A stretch of DNA of 64,000 bases from Marivita sp. GX14005 (GTDB lineage: Bacteria > Pseudomonadota > Alphaproteobacteria > Rhodobacterales > Rhodobacteraceae), in the NCBI RefSeq assembly GCF_023370775.1, contig NZ_JAMCCQ010000001.1, forward strand, positions 930,001-994,000, in the 5' to 3' direction. Shown piece by piece: positions 56,234 to 64,000 of this stretch. The notes beneath the pieces were generated by a model that saw nothing but the letters and a program-made list of their open reading frames with translations, made no database searches and was not told the origin of the DNA. The translations under genes were made by a program, and so were the position numbers. How positions within the stretch are numbered: the stretch's first letter is position 1; each line of letters starts with the position of its first letter.

Positions 56234-57502
56234 TCAGGAATTCATCGAGTCGAAAAATTCCGAATTGGTCTTGGTCTGTTTGAGCTTGGAAATCAGGAAC
56301 TCGATCGCATCGGTCGTTCCCATCGGATTGAGAATCCTGCGCAGGACAAAAGTCTTTTGCAGATCGACCTTGTCGACAAGCAGGTCTTCCTTGCGTGTTC
56401 CCGATTTGAGAATGTCGATGGACGGGAAGACGCGCTTGTCCGCGATCTTGCGGTCCAGCACGATCTCGGAATTGCCCGTTCCCTTGAATTCTTCGAAAAT
56501 GACTTCGTCCATCCGGCTGCCGGTGTCGATCAGCGCGGTCGCGATGATCGTCAGCGATCCGCCCTCTTCGATATTCCGCGCCGCGCCGAAGAATCGTTTC
56601 GGCCGTTGCAGCGCGTTCGCATCCACACCACCTGTCAAAACCTTGCCGGAAGACGGCACAACCGTATTGAACGCTCTACCAAGTCTTGTGATTGAATCGA
56701 GAAGAATAACAACATCTCGTTTATGTTCGACAAGTCTCTTGGCTTTTTCGATCACCATTTCTGACACGGCAACGTGCCGTGTCGCTGGCTCATCGAAGGT
56801 GGACGAGATGACCTCGCCCTTCACCGACCGCTGCATGTCGGTGACTTCTTCGGGCCGTTCGTCGATCAGCAGGACGATAAGATAACATTCGGGATGGTTG
56901 CGCTCGATCGAATGGGCGATGTTTTGGAGCAGAACCGTTTTACCCGTGCGCGGCGGAGCAACGATGAGCGAGCGCTGGCCCTTGCCGATCGGCGCGACCA
57001 GGTCGATGATCCGGGCGGAACGATCCTTGATCGTCGGATCCTCGATTTCCATCTTCAAACGCTCATCCGGATAGAGCGGCGTGAGGTTGTCGAAGGCGAT
57101 CTTGTGTCGCGCGCGTTCGGGTTCCTGGAAATTGATCTGCCGACAATCCATCAGCGCGAAATAGCGCTCGTTATCCTCGGGCGCCTTGATCTCGCCATCG
57201 ATGGTATCGCCCGTGCGGAGCGAGAATTTGCGGATCATCTCGGGCGAGACATAGATATCGTCGGGACCGGGAAGATAGTTCGCCTCCGGGGAGCGGAGAA
57301 AGCCGAACCCGTCCTGCAGAACTTCGAGCACACCATCGCCGAAAATCGTCCAGCCTTCATCGGCGCGTTCGCGCAGGATCTGGAACATGATCTCGCCCTT
57401 GCGCATGGTCGAGGCGTTCTCGATCTCCAGCTCTTCGGCCATCGACAAGAGGTCTTTGGGGCTTTTCGCCTTGAGATCGGCAAGATTCAGTTTTTCGGTC
57501 AT
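56234..57502 (-). CDS. rho: transcription termination factor Rho
   Basis: Hexameric RNA helicase for factor-dependent termination. The 422-residue protein has the N-terminal Rho domain ([19 protein letters not shown]), the OSB-type RNA-binding [23 protein letters not shown]-loop APPRTGKT (182-189) and the Q/R-loop regions. It is the first gene of the leftward run from the putative origin and probably has its own promoter (57580-57608). A hairpin in the leader may take part in autoregulation, which is known for rho elsewhere. Confidence 0.97.
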   Translation of the reverse strand: MTEKLNLADLKAKSPKDLLSMAEELEIENASTMRKGEIMFQILRERADEGWTIFGDGVLEVLQDGFGFLRSPEANYLPGPDDIYVSPEMIRKFSLRTGDTIDGEIKAPEDNERYFALMDCRQINFQEPERARHKIAFDNLTPLYPDERLKMEIEDPTIKDRSARIIDLVAPIGKGQRSLIVAPPRTGKTVLLQNIAHSIERNHPECYLIVLLIDERPEEVTDMQRSVKGEVISSTFDEPATRHVAVSEMVIEKAKRLVEHKRDVVILLDSITRLGRAFNTVVPSSGKVLTGGVDANALQRPKRFFGAARNIEEGGSLTIIATALIDTGSRMDEVIFEEFKGTGNSEIVLDRKIADKRVFPSIDILKSGTRKEDLLVDKVDLQKTFVLRRILNPMGTTDAIEFLISKLKQTKTNSEFFDSMNS

Positions 57503-57513
57503 GAGATATCCCG

Positions 57514-57531
57514 GACCGCAAATTCGCGGTC
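57514..57531 (-). promoter_or_regulatory. hairpin in the rho leader
   Basis: GACCGC (57514-57519) and GCGGTC (57526-57531) form a 6-bp stem with a 6-base loop, ending 11 bases before the rho ATG. It could cover the ribosome-binding region (CGGGATATCTC, itself a weak site). Confidence 0.4.
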
Positions 57532-57579
57532 ATGTCAGTTAGGTCTTTGGAAAGCATCATCCAGAACAGGACTGTCCGC

Positions 57580-57608
57580 CTCTTAGCCGAGCGGGTGCGA
57601 CCTGTCAA
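57580..57608 (-). promoter_or_regulatory. predicted sigma-70 promoter of rho
   Basis: On the minus strand a perfect TTGACA (57608-57603), a 17-base spacer and TAAGAG (57585-57580) make a plausible promoter about 80 bases before the rho start. The -10 element is weak. It sits on the rho side of the A/T-rich tract of the putative origin. Confidence 0.5.
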
Positions 57609-58003
57609 ACCGGCGATCCTCTCAATAAAAAAGAAAGAGAAAAGAAAGGTTTTTGTTTTAGATAGGGCTGCCCCTCGGCTGTGGATTATCGAGCCATCCC
57701 CGTTTTATCCCGAGGTGAACAACCCTGCCCCCATCTGTGGAGAACCTGCAGCGCTGCTTCGGCAAACGATTGGAATCGCGCCATGTTTCGGGCTGTTTAT
57801 CGATTGGTGCCGTAAACATCCAACGTGGATAAAAGTGTCGGGCCCGCTTTGCTGTGGATTGCGGAACTATCCTTTGCACAGGGCGGATAATCGCGGGGCT
57901 GCGGTTGAACGGTTTGGGTATTCATCACAAGCCTTGCCCGAAGCAGCAGTTTTCCGCAAAACATCCCGGGAAAGAAACCGCGTTTGTCCCGAAGGTTGTC
58001 CAC

Positions 58004-58603
58004 ATGAGTCTCGATCTTGCCCTCGCATCCGGCTCGACGATCCGTGCCGACATGCTGCGGAATGCAGGGCTGCGATTCGATGTGGCGGTGCCTCGGCTCG
58101 ATGAGGCGTCCATCCGCAATGCGCTTCTGGCCGAGGATGCCAGCCCGCGAGATATCGCGGATGCGCTGGCTGAGATGAAAGCGCGCAAGATATCAGACAA
58201 GCGCCCAGGCGTGCCGGTTCTGGGCTGCGATCAGATGCTTTCGGTGGATCGCGAGATCTTTGCCAAGCCCGAAACGGTGGATGAGGCGCGCGAACAGCTC
58301 TGCCGGCTGCGCAACCGCTCGCACCTCCTGCTGTCGGCGGCGGTGCTTTACGAAGATGGCAAGCCGATCTGGCGGCATGTCGGAACGGTGCGGCTCAGGA
58401 TGCGGGACTTCGGTGACGCGTATCTCGACGCCTATCTGAAGCGGAACTGGGACAGCATTCGCCACTCCGTCGGTGGCTACAAGCTGGAGGAGGAGGGCGC
58501 GCGGCTTTTCACGCAGGTTCAGGGAGACTATTTCACCGTGCTCGGACTTCCGCTACTTGAGCTTCTCAATTACCTTGCAACGACCGGACGGATCGACGGA
58601 TGA
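58004..58603 (+). CDS. maf: Maf-family nucleotide pyrophosphatase
   Basis: House-cleaning pyrophosphatase of the Maf/YceF family acting on modified or canonical nucleotides. The 199-residue protein has the substrate loop [13 protein letters not shown], the catalytic Asp76 in VLGCDQML and [10 protein letters not shown]. The ATG at 58004 is at the very edge of the origin gap, and a DnaA-box-like TTGTCCACA overlaps its first base. The longer frame upstream crosses the gap and is not family-like. It overlaps aroE by 4 bases. Confidence 0.92.
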   Translation: MSLDLALASGSTIRADMLRNAGLRFDVAVPRLDEASIRNALLAEDASPRDIADALAEMKARKISDKRPGVPVLGCDQMLSVDREIFAKPETVDEAREQLCRLRNRSHLLLSAAVLYEDGKPIWRHVGTVRLRMRDFGDAYLDAYLKRNWDSIRHSVGGYKLEEEGARLFTQVQGDYFTVLGLPLLELLNYLATTGRIDG

Positions 58604-59433
58604 GCGACGAGAAAATCCCCCTGGCCGGTGTGATCGGTCATCCGATTGCCCATTCACGTAGTCCCCGGCTGCACGCGTATTGGTTGCGCAAATACGGGCT
58701 GCGGGGGCATTACGTTCCGCTTGATATCGCGCCGGAGAAGCTTGGCGATCTGGTGCCACGGCTGGCCGATATCGGGTTCGTCGGGGCGAATGTGACGATC
58801 CCGCACAAGGAAGCGGTGATGGATTTGGCCGATCTGATCACCGACCGCGCGACCCTGATCGGCGCGGCGAATACGCTGATCTTCCGCAAGGACGGCAAGA
58901 TCCACGCCGATAATACAGATGGCTACGGGTTCATCGAGAATATCCGTCAGACGATCCCGGATTGGACGCCGAAAAGCGGCCCGGCTCTCGTTCTCGGTGC
59001 GGGCGGCGCGGCGCGGGCGGTGGTTGCTTCGCTTGTCGATATCGGGGTGCCGCAGATTCTGCTGACGAACCGCACCCGCGCCAGGGCCGAGCGGCTGCGC
59101 GAGGATTTCGGGGCGCGGGTTCAGGTGATCGACTGGGTTCAGGCGGGCAATGCGGTGGAGGAGGCCGATCTCGTGGTCAACACCACCTCTCTCGGTATGA
59201 CGGGCAAGCCCGAGCTGCGTATTCCGCTCGACGGGCTGCGACCCGGAACCATTGTTAACGATCTGGTCTACGCGCCCCTGCGGACGCGGCTTTTGACCGT
59301 CGCGGAGGAACAGGGTTGCCGGGTCGTCGATGGGCTGGGGATGTTGCTGCATCAGGCGGTGCCGGGGTTCGAGCGTTGGTTCGGCAAACGACCCGTGGTC
59401 GATGAAAACCTGCGTGCGGCGGTGCTGCGGTGA
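58600..59433 (+). CDS. aroE: shikimate 5-dehydrogenase
   Basis: NADPH-dependent reduction of 3-dehydroshikimate in aromatic amino acid synthesis. The 277-residue protein has the substrate motif [20 protein letters not shown] with the catalytic Lys, NTDGYGF with the catalytic Asp, and the NADP motif LGAGGAARA. Start ATG overlaps the maf stop; the stop overlaps the coaE GTG start by 4 bases. Confidence 0.96.
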   Translation: MSDEKIPLAGVIGHPIAHSRSPRLHAYWLRKYGLRGHYVPLDIAPEKLGDLVPRLADIGFVGANVTIPHKEAVMDLADLITDRATLIGAANTLIFRKDGKIHADNTDGYGFIENIRQTIPDWTPKSGPALVLGAGGAARAVVASLVDIGVPQILLTNRTRARAERLREDFGARVQVIDWVQAGNAVEEADLVVNTTSLGMTGKPELRIPLDGLRPGTIVNDLVYAPLRTRLLTVAEEQGCRVVDGLGMLLHQAVPGFERWFGKRPVVDENLRAAVLR

Positions 59434-60023
59434 CCTATCGGCTGGGGCTGACCGGATCCATCGGCATGGGCAAATCGACGACGGCGGAGATGTTCGCCGA
59501 TGAAGGCTGCGCGGTCTGGGATGCGGATGCGGCGGTGCATCGGCTCTATGCAAAGGGCGGCGCGGCGGTCGCGCCGATGCGCGCGGCCTATCCCGGCGCG
59601 GTCACCGAAGATGCGGTGGACCGGGCCGCTCTGCGCAAAATCATAGCAGATGATCCTGACGCGTTGCGGGCGATCGAGCGGATCGTGCATCCTTTGGTGA
59701 AAGCGGATCGGGATATGTTTGCGGCAGAGGCGCAGGCGGATATCCTCGTCTTTGATATTCCATTGCTCTTCGAAACTGGGGCCGAGAGTGAGATGGATGC
59801 GGTTGCATGTGTCACTATTCCGGCCGATTTGCAGGAAAGTCGCGTGTTGGAGCGTGGCACGATGGACCGCGATGCGTTTATCGCCATTCGTGACAAGCAG
59901 ATGCCGAACGCGGAGAAATGCCGGCGCTCGGATTTCGTGATCGAAACCGATACGCTCGAGCATGCGCGTTGCCAGGTGCGCGATGTGGTGGCGCAGATCA
60001 GGGAGCGGATGAAAGATGCGTGA
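59430..60023 (+). CDS. coaE: dephospho-CoA kinase
   Basis: Last step of coenzyme A synthesis: phosphorylates dephospho-CoA. The 197-residue protein has the P-loop [11 protein letters not shown] (7-17), [12 protein letters not shown] and DIPLLFETG. It starts with GTG (GTGA overlap with aroE) and ends 8 bases inside dnaQ, so maf, aroE, coaE and dnaQ form one tightly coupled operon. Confidence 0.96.
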   Translation: MTYRLGLTGSIGMGKSTTAEMFADEGCAVWDADAAVHRLYAKGGAAVAPMRAAYPGAVTEDAVDRAALRKIIADDPDALRAIERIVHPLVKADRDMFAAEAQADILVFDIPLLFETGAESEMDAVACVTIPADLQESRVLERGTMDRDAFIAIRDKQMPNAEKCRRSDFVIETDTLEHARCQVRDVVAQIRERMKDA

Positions 60024-60699
60024 GATCGTTCTGGATACGGAAACCACCGGATTCGAGCCGGATCAGGGCGACCGCATCGTCGAGATCGGGGCGGTGGAGC
60101 TTTACAACCACGTTCCGACCGGGCGGACGTATCACCAGTATATCAACCCAGAACGCGCCATGCCGCAGGAGGCGTTCGAAGTGCACGGGCTCGGGGATGA
60201 TTTCCTGCGCGACAAGCCGATCTTCTTCCATGTCGCACAAGCCTTCATCGATTTCGTCGGCGATGCGAAGCTGGTCATTCACAACGCCGCGTTCGACATG
60301 AAATTCCTCAATGCCGAACTGGGTTGGGTGAAACGTCCTCCGATTCCGTTCGACCGGGCGATCGACACGCTCGCCATCGCGCGGCGCAAGTTTCCCGGCT
60401 CGCCGTCGTCGCTAGATGCGCTCTGCCGGCGCTTCGGGATCGACAATTCGGCGCGCACGTTGCACGGCGCGCTTCTCGATTCCGAGATCCTCGCGGAAGT
60501 GTATCTTGAACTCATCGGCGGCAAGCAGCCCGATTTCGGGCTGAGCGTATCGCGCGGAAGGTCGGGCGGCGCCGATCAGGATTGGCGCCCGCAACCACGG
60601 CCCGCGCCCCTGCCGCCGCGGATCACCGAAAACGAAAAGGCGGCTCACGCCGCCTTTGTCGAGAAGCTTGGTGAAAATGCGCTCTGGCGCCGGGTTTAG
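60016..60699 (+). CDS. dnaQ: DNA polymerase III epsilon subunit (proofreading exonuclease)
   Basis: 3'-5' exonuclease that proofreads for the replicative polymerase. The 227-residue protein has the DEDDh set: Asp7 and Glu9 in VLDTETTG, Asp in [10 protein letters not shown] and the late [12 protein letters not shown] proline-rich tail ([23 protein letters not shown]) leads to the polymerase-binding C-terminus. The codons for EKAAHAAF overlap a hairpin that looks like the secB terminator on the opposite strand. The stop overlaps that of secB. Confidence 0.95.
   Translation: MREIVLDTETTGFEPDQGDRIVEIGAVELYNHVPTGRTYHQYINPERAMPQEAFEVHGLGDDFLRDKPIFFHVAQAFIDFVGDAKLVIHNAAFDMKFLNAELGWVKRPPIPFDRAIDTLAIARRKFPGSPSSLDALCRRFGIDNSARTLHGALLDSEILAEVYLELIGGKQPDFGLSVSRGRSGGADQDWRPQPRPAPLPPRITENEKAAHAAFVEKLGENALWRRV
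60636..60657 (-). terminator. secB intrinsic terminator embedded in dnaQ
   Basis: AAAGGCGGC (60636-60644) and GCCGCCTTT (60649-60657) form a perfect 9-bp stem with a 4-base loop. Read on the minus strand it is followed by a T-rich run (TTTTCGTTTT counting the end of the stem). It lies 39 bases beyond the secB stop but entirely inside the dnaQ coding sequence. Confidence 0.65.
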
Positions 60700-61205
60700 G
60701 CGTCCGCCTTTTCCGACTGCTGCGCCTGCGCCCGGCGGGCCAATTCCGAGCGATACAGCTGAACGAAATCGATGTTTTCGAGGTTCAGCGGCGGGAAACC
60801 GCCATCGCGGGTCACATCGCTGACGATGCGGCGGACGAAGGGGAAGAGCATCCGCGGACATTCGATCAGCAGGAACGGGTGCATCTGATCTTCCGGCACG
60901 TTCTCCACGTGGAAGACGCCGGCATATTCCAGCTCGAGCATGAAGAGCGTGTCGCCGCTTTCCTTGGCTTTCGACGTGACCTGAACCTTCAGGATCACTT
61001 CGAACTGATGCTCGACCGTGCGCTTCTTGGCGTCGAGATTGACCTGAAGCTGCACATCGGGCTGCACCTCGCCCTGAACGCCCTTCTGCGCGAGGATGTT
61101 CTCGAACGACAGATCGCGCACGAATTGCGCAAGGACGTTCATCTTGATCGGCGCGGCTTTCTGTTCCGCTGCGCCATTGGTGGCGGGTTCCGGCGTATCG
61201 GTCAT
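60696..61205 (-). CDS. secB: protein-export chaperone SecB
   Basis: Tetrameric cytosolic chaperone that holds preproteins for SecA. The 169-residue protein has the SecB core [39 protein letters not shown] and [25 protein letters not shown], plus an alphaproteobacterial C-terminal extension rich in Ala, Arg and Gln. It converges with dnaQ with overlapping stop codons (TTAG). It stands 54 bases from fxsA on the same strand. Confidence 0.96.
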   Translation of the reverse strand: MTDTPEPATNGAAEQKAAPIKMNVLAQFVRDLSFENILAQKGVQGEVQPDVQLQVNLDAKKRTVEHQFEVILKVQVTSKAKESGDTLFMLELEYAGVFHVENVPEDQMHPFLLIECPRMLFPFVRRIVSDVTRDGGFPPLNLENIDFVQLYRSELARRAQAQQSEKADA

Positions 61206-61259
61206 GTCTGTCTCCCTCGGATCGAGCGTTTCAAAATCCAGCGTTGCTTATCAGCAGGC

Positions 61260-61754
61260 TCAATGCCGGGTCCAGCCGGAACCGGGATGGTTCGGTTTTT
61301 TCCGGTCGGTGACCTCGTGAAACTCGCCCTCGATGACAATATCGCGCGGCTTGCGCTGGGGCGATTCGCGGTGCGGCGGGGTTTGCGGGCCCATCTCGAA
61401 ACGCTGCACGGTGATGTGTTTGCGCAGATAGCCGATCACCGCCTGACGGACCGGCGGTGCAAGGAGGGCAAATCCGACGCCATCGGTGAAAAACCCCGGC
61501 GTGAGCAGCAGCGCGCCGGCCAGCAGGATCATCGCGCCATGCGCGAGCGGTTCGGCCGGATCCTCCAGCCGCGAGAAGGAAGCGCGCAGGTTGTTCAGCG
61601 CCATCGCGCCCTGCGAGCGCACCAGCCATGTGCCGAGGATCGCGGTCAGGATCACGATGCCAAGCGTCGGCCAAAGGCCGATCAGGCCGCCGACCTGGAT
61701 GAACAGGCCGATCTCAATGAGCGGGACCAGCAGGAAAGCCGCAAAAAGCCACAT
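61260..61754 (-). CDS. fxsA: FxsA family membrane protein
   Basis: A 164-residue membrane protein with hydrophobic segments at about 2-22, 24-45 and 70-100 and the FxsA motif LLTPGFFTDGVGFALLAPPVR. In E. coli FxsA reduces F-exclusion of phage T7; the general role is unknown. The tail (about 118-164) is charged and cytosolic. The ATG at 61754 has AAGGAG upstream; the longer frame lacks one. Confidence 0.88.
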   Translation of the reverse strand: MWLFAAFLLVPLIEIGLFIQVGGLIGLWPTLGIVILTAILGTWLVRSQGAMALNNLRASFSRLEDPAEPLAHGAMILLAGALLLTPGFFTDGVGFALLAPPVRQAVIGYLRKHITVQRFEMGPQTPPHRESPQRKPRDIVIEGEFHEVTDRKKPNHPGSGWTRH

Positions 61755-61859
61755 ATGAGCACACTCCTTTCGCCGGGTGCGCGGTGGACTAAGCAACACC
61801 CAGCCCCTACATAAGGACGCGACACTGATGTTTCCACTTATGGTCTGGGCGAGGTCCTG

Positions 61860-62519
61860 ATGAATTCACCGCTGATACAGCTTCTGGTGCTTGCCGGCAT
61901 CGCCGTTTTCCTGATCCTGCGCTTGCGCAGCGTTCTGGGAACGCGCGAAGGGTATGAAAAGCCTGCGGTGTCGCAGGACGAGCCGGCCTCGCGCTCGCGG
62001 CGCGAGTTCGAGGTGATCGAGGGCGGGCCGGATCACGATATCGTGGATCACGTCGACTCGGGCAGCGATGCTGCCGATGCGCTCGCGCGGATGAAGCGGG
62101 TGGAGCCGTCTTTCGGCGTCGGCGATTTTCTCGGCGGCGCGCGCGGTGCCTATGAAATGATCCTGATGGGCTTCGAGCGCGGCGATCTGGCCGAGATCAA
62201 GCCGTTCCTGTCAGACGAGGTTTACGAGAGTTTCGCCGAAGTCGTGCAGGCCCGCGAGGCGCAGGGTTTGACCATCGAGGCGGAATTCGTGGGCGTGCGC
62301 GAGATGTCGCTGGCCGATGCGACATTCGACGAGGCGACCCAGATCGCGGAAATCACCGTCAGGTTCATCGGAGAACTGACCTTTGCGGTGCGCAACAGCG
62401 CGGGCGAGATCATCGAGGGATCGACGAGCCAGCTCAAGCGTCAGAAAGATGTCTGGACCTTCTCGCGCCGCATGGGCGTCGATGATCCGAACTGGCAGCT
62501 CGTCGCCACGGGCGAATGA
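61860..62519 (+). CDS. Tim44/TimA-domain membrane-anchored protein
   Basis: A 219-residue protein with an N-terminal membrane anchor (about 4-22: LIQLLVLAGIAVFLILRLRS), a polar linker and a C-terminal Tim44-like domain (about 85-215) with FLGGARGAYEMILMGFERGD and VRFIGELTFAV. It is the bacterial relative of mitochondrial Tim44 (TimA), whose bacterial role is not settled. Placement near secB fits a protein-export or membrane role. The stop overlaps the mltA ATG by 4 bases. Confidence 0.88.
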   Translation: MNSPLIQLLVLAGIAVFLILRLRSVLGTREGYEKPAVSQDEPASRSRREFEVIEGGPDHDIVDHVDSGSDAADALARMKRVEPSFGVGDFLGGARGAYEMILMGFERGDLAEIKPFLSDEVYESFAEVVQAREAQGLTIEAEFVGVREMSLADATFDEATQIAEITVRFIGELTFAVRNSAGEIIEGSTSQLKRQKDVWTFSRRMGVDDPNWQLVATGE

Positions 62520-63559
62520 TCCGCCTTGCCGGTGCGGCGCTGCTATGTGGGGTTTTGATCGCAGGACACGCCGTGCCCGATGAGGTGGACACATCCTATT
62601 CCATTCTCGATTTCGAGGAACTGGACGGCTGGGCGCAGGATGATCACGCCGCTGCTCTGGCGGTGTTTCGCAACACCTGCGGCGATCTGGACGGCCCGGA
62701 TTGGAGATCGCTCTGCGCACTGGCCTTCGATGCAGCCGATGCGCGCCAGTTTTTCGAATTGTTCTTCCGCCCGGTCCTGATCGAGGACGGGGACGATGCG
62801 CTTTTTACCGGCTATTTCGAGCCTGAACTGAACGGCTCCCCGGTGCGCACCGATCGCTACCGCTACCCGCTTTTCCGAATGCCGCCCGAAGCGCAGGACG
62901 CCCGGCCCTGGTTGACACGGCGCGAGATCCTGACCAGCGGCGTGATGGAGGGGCGCGGTTTCGAGATTGCCTGGGTGGACGATCCGGTCGAGAAGTTCTT
63001 TCTCCAGGTGCAGGGATCGGGTCGCGTGCGGTTCCCCGACGGGCGTGTGATCCGCGTCGGCTATGGCGGCGCAAACGGGCATGATTATCGCTCCATCGGC
63101 AAGGAACTGGTGCGGCGCGGTGTCTACGAGGCGCATCAGGTGTCCGCCGATGTCATCAAGAATTGGGTGCGGCGCAACCCGGCAGAGGGCGAGGATCTGC
63201 TGTTCCACAATGCGTCTTACGTGTTCTTTCGCGAGGTCAGCGAGGTTCCGGCCGATCTTGGCCCGCTGGGTGCGATGAATCGATCGATCACGCCGATGCG
63301 GTCGATTGCCGTCGATCCGGCGTTTACCCCGCTTGGCGCGCCGGTCTGGATCGAGAAGGACGGGCGCAGCCCGATGCGGCGTTTGATGATCGCTCAGGAC
63401 ACCGGATCGGCGATCAAGGGCGCGCAGCGGGCCGATGTGTTTTTCGGAACGGGGGATGCCGCAGGGCTGGAGGCCGGCACGATCCGAGATCCGGGGCGCA
63501 TGGTGGTTCTCATGCCGATCCAGCGCGCCTATGCGCATCTTCCGGAGGCGCTGCAATGA
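62516..63559 (+). CDS. mltA: membrane-bound lytic murein transglycosylase A
   Basis: Cleaves peptidoglycan glycan strands with formation of 1,6-anhydroMurNAc, the substrate that enters recycling. The 347-residue protein has a short signal region, the MltA barrel (FTGYFEPELNGSPVRTDRYRYPLF, FFLQVQGSGRV) and the 3D domain AQDTGSAIKGAQRADVFFG with the catalytic aspartates. No lipobox cysteine stands out: the N-terminus MIRLAGAALLCGVLIAGHA has one Cys, at position 11, without a clean lipobox. Confidence 0.93.
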   Translation: MIRLAGAALLCGVLIAGHAVPDEVDTSYSILDFEELDGWAQDDHAAALAVFRNTCGDLDGPDWRSLCALAFDAADARQFFELFFRPVLIEDGDDALFTGYFEPELNGSPVRTDRYRYPLFRMPPEAQDARPWLTRREILTSGVMEGRGFEIAWVDDPVEKFFLQVQGSGRVRFPDGRVIRVGYGGANGHDYRSIGKELVRRGVYEAHQVSADVIKNWVRRNPAEGEDLLFHNASYVFFREVSEVPADLGPLGAMNRSITPMRSIAVDPAFTPLGAPVWIEKDGRSPMRRLMIAQDTGSAIKGAQRADVFFGTGDAAGLEAGTIRDPGRMVVLMPIQRAYAHLPEALQ

Positions 63560-64000
63560 GCCGCCGCCGTCTGCGTGCAGAGGAGCGCGAGCTTTGGAAC
63601 CGCGTCGCGCGCTCTACCCGCCCCCTGCCGGGCGCGGCGCGGCGGGAGAGCGAAGCGCCTAAACCCCCTGCCCCGCGCGCGCCAAAGCCGGAGCCGATGG
63701 ATCTGCCCAAGGCGTTCGGGATCGGAGCCAAGCCGCCCCGGCCCGCGAGCCGGATCACGACGCCTGCGACCGCCGCGCCCAAGCCGACCATGGACAAGAA
63801 AACCTTTGGCAAGATGCGGCGCGGCAAGATGGTGCCGGAGGCGCGGATCGATCTGCATGGCATGACGCTCGATCAGGCGCATCCAGCGCTATCGCGGTTC
63901 ATCCTGGCAAGCTATTCGCGGGGCTTTCGGCTGGTTCTGGTGATTACCGGCAAGGGACAGCGCGACGATCCGCATGATCCGATGCCGCGCCAGCGCGGGG
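63556..64000 (+). CDS. Smr-domain protein (3' end outside window)
   Basis: The first 148 codons are visible. A basic, proline-rich N-terminus (about 1-95) leads into an Smr domain: IDLHGMTLDQAHPALSRFI followed by LVLVITGKGQ. Smr domains are linked to nicking or RNase activity, with DLHG and TGKG as the signature motifs. The ATG overlaps the mltA stop by 4 bases. Truncated by the window edge, not a pseudogene as far as can be seen. Confidence 0.87.
   Translation, partial: MSRRRLRAEERELWNRVARSTRPLPGAARRESEAPKPPAPRAPKPEPMDLPKAFGIGAKPPRPASRITTPATAAPKPTMDKKTFGKMRRGKMVPEARIDLHGMTLDQAHPALSRFILASYSRGFRLVLVITGKGQRDDPHDPMPRQRG

Larger units (their letters stand above)
57503..58003. other. putative chromosomal replication origin (oriC)
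   Basis: This 501-base gene-free gap between divergent rho and maf is the longest in the window. It contains an A/T-rich, purine-biased tract (57624-57664) that could be the unwinding element. One-mismatch DnaA boxes lie at 57680-57688 (TGTGGATTA), 57736-57744 (TGTGGAGAA), 57824-57832 (CGTGGATAA) and 57996-58004 (TTGTCCACA). Weaker ones lie at 57705-57713, 57853-57861 and 57882-57890, and a GCAGCGCTGC palindrome is at 57748-57757. The flanking order maf, aroE, coaE, dnaQ, secB on one side, and parAB-parS within 5 kb on the other, matches the Caulobacter origin neighbourhood. No box is a perfect TTATCCACA. Confidence 0.75.

Noticed and set aside
1-64000. CRISPR arrays, insertion sequences, prophage genes, tRNA or rRNA genes
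   Set aside because: No spaced direct repeats, transposase or phage motifs, and no tRNA/rRNA segments were recognised on either strand.

Overview
The window is a 64-kb piece of an alphaproteobacterial main chromosome. It is very probably from a member of the Rhodobacteraceae/Rhodobacterales: it is GC-rich, it carries the RegB/SenC/RegA redox regulatory locus, and it has the ahcY, tsaE, addBA and trxA gene order, a NavSp-type sodium channel and a Caulobacter-like gene order around a presumed replication origin. Almost everything is vertically inherited housekeeping DNA. I see no insertion sequence, prophage, CRISPR array, tRNA or rRNA. Functions below rest on motifs and family knowledge; no database search was run.

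Layout. Bases 1-5,000: ahcY, an HD hydrolase, then regA and senC divergent from regB. Bases 5,000-17,400: one long plus-strand run of a PAS protein, tsaE, amgK, murU, addB, addA, trxA, hslV and hslU (tRNA modification, cell-wall sugar recycling, recombination, protein quality control). Bases 17,400-25,000: a proline iminopeptidase, ubiG, a MarR regulator, glutaredoxin, comF, a methyltransferase, hemH, a small membrane protein and an envelope group with two L,D-transpeptidases around a CAP-domain lipoprotein. Bases 25,000-33,600: a minus-strand run of hslO, a CoA-type NUDIX gene, cca, two ABC half-exporters, an rlmD-like gene and a voltage-gated sodium channel. Bases 33,600-43,800: a second NUDIX gene, a REC-PP2C phosphatase divergent from an Hpt protein, ilvA, argG, a sulfotransferase-like gene, a secreted MsrA, a PfkB-type kinase and a malic enzyme. 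Bases 43,800-50,700: mutS, grpE, hrcA, rph, rdgB and hemW.

Bases 50,700-64,000 look like the replication-origin region. The minus-strand run rho, mnmE, mnmG, rsmG, parA, parB reads leftwards. maf, aroE, coaE and dnaQ read rightwards. They diverge from a 501-base gap (57503-58003), the only long gene-free stretch, which holds an A/T-rich tract and several near-consensus DnaA boxes. Three perfect 16-bp parS palindromes lie 3-5 kb to its left, all inside coding sequence. The plus strand appears to change from C-rich to G-rich at this gap. I read it as the probable oriC. secB and fxsA (minus), then a Tim44-domain gene, mltA and a truncated Smr gene (plus), finish the window.

How the genes work together. 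Three themes stand out: redox sensing (RegB/SenC/RegA, glutaredoxin, thioredoxin, Hsp33, MsrA); envelope maintenance (amgK/murU sugar recycling, L,D-transpeptidases, MltA); and replication start with chromosome segregation (oriC, parS, ParAB). Genes are packed tightly: many same-strand neighbours overlap by 4-8 bases, and five convergent pairs share nested stop codons. The most system-like candidate beyond housekeeping is the REC-PP2C/Hpt pair at 34.1-35.8 kb.
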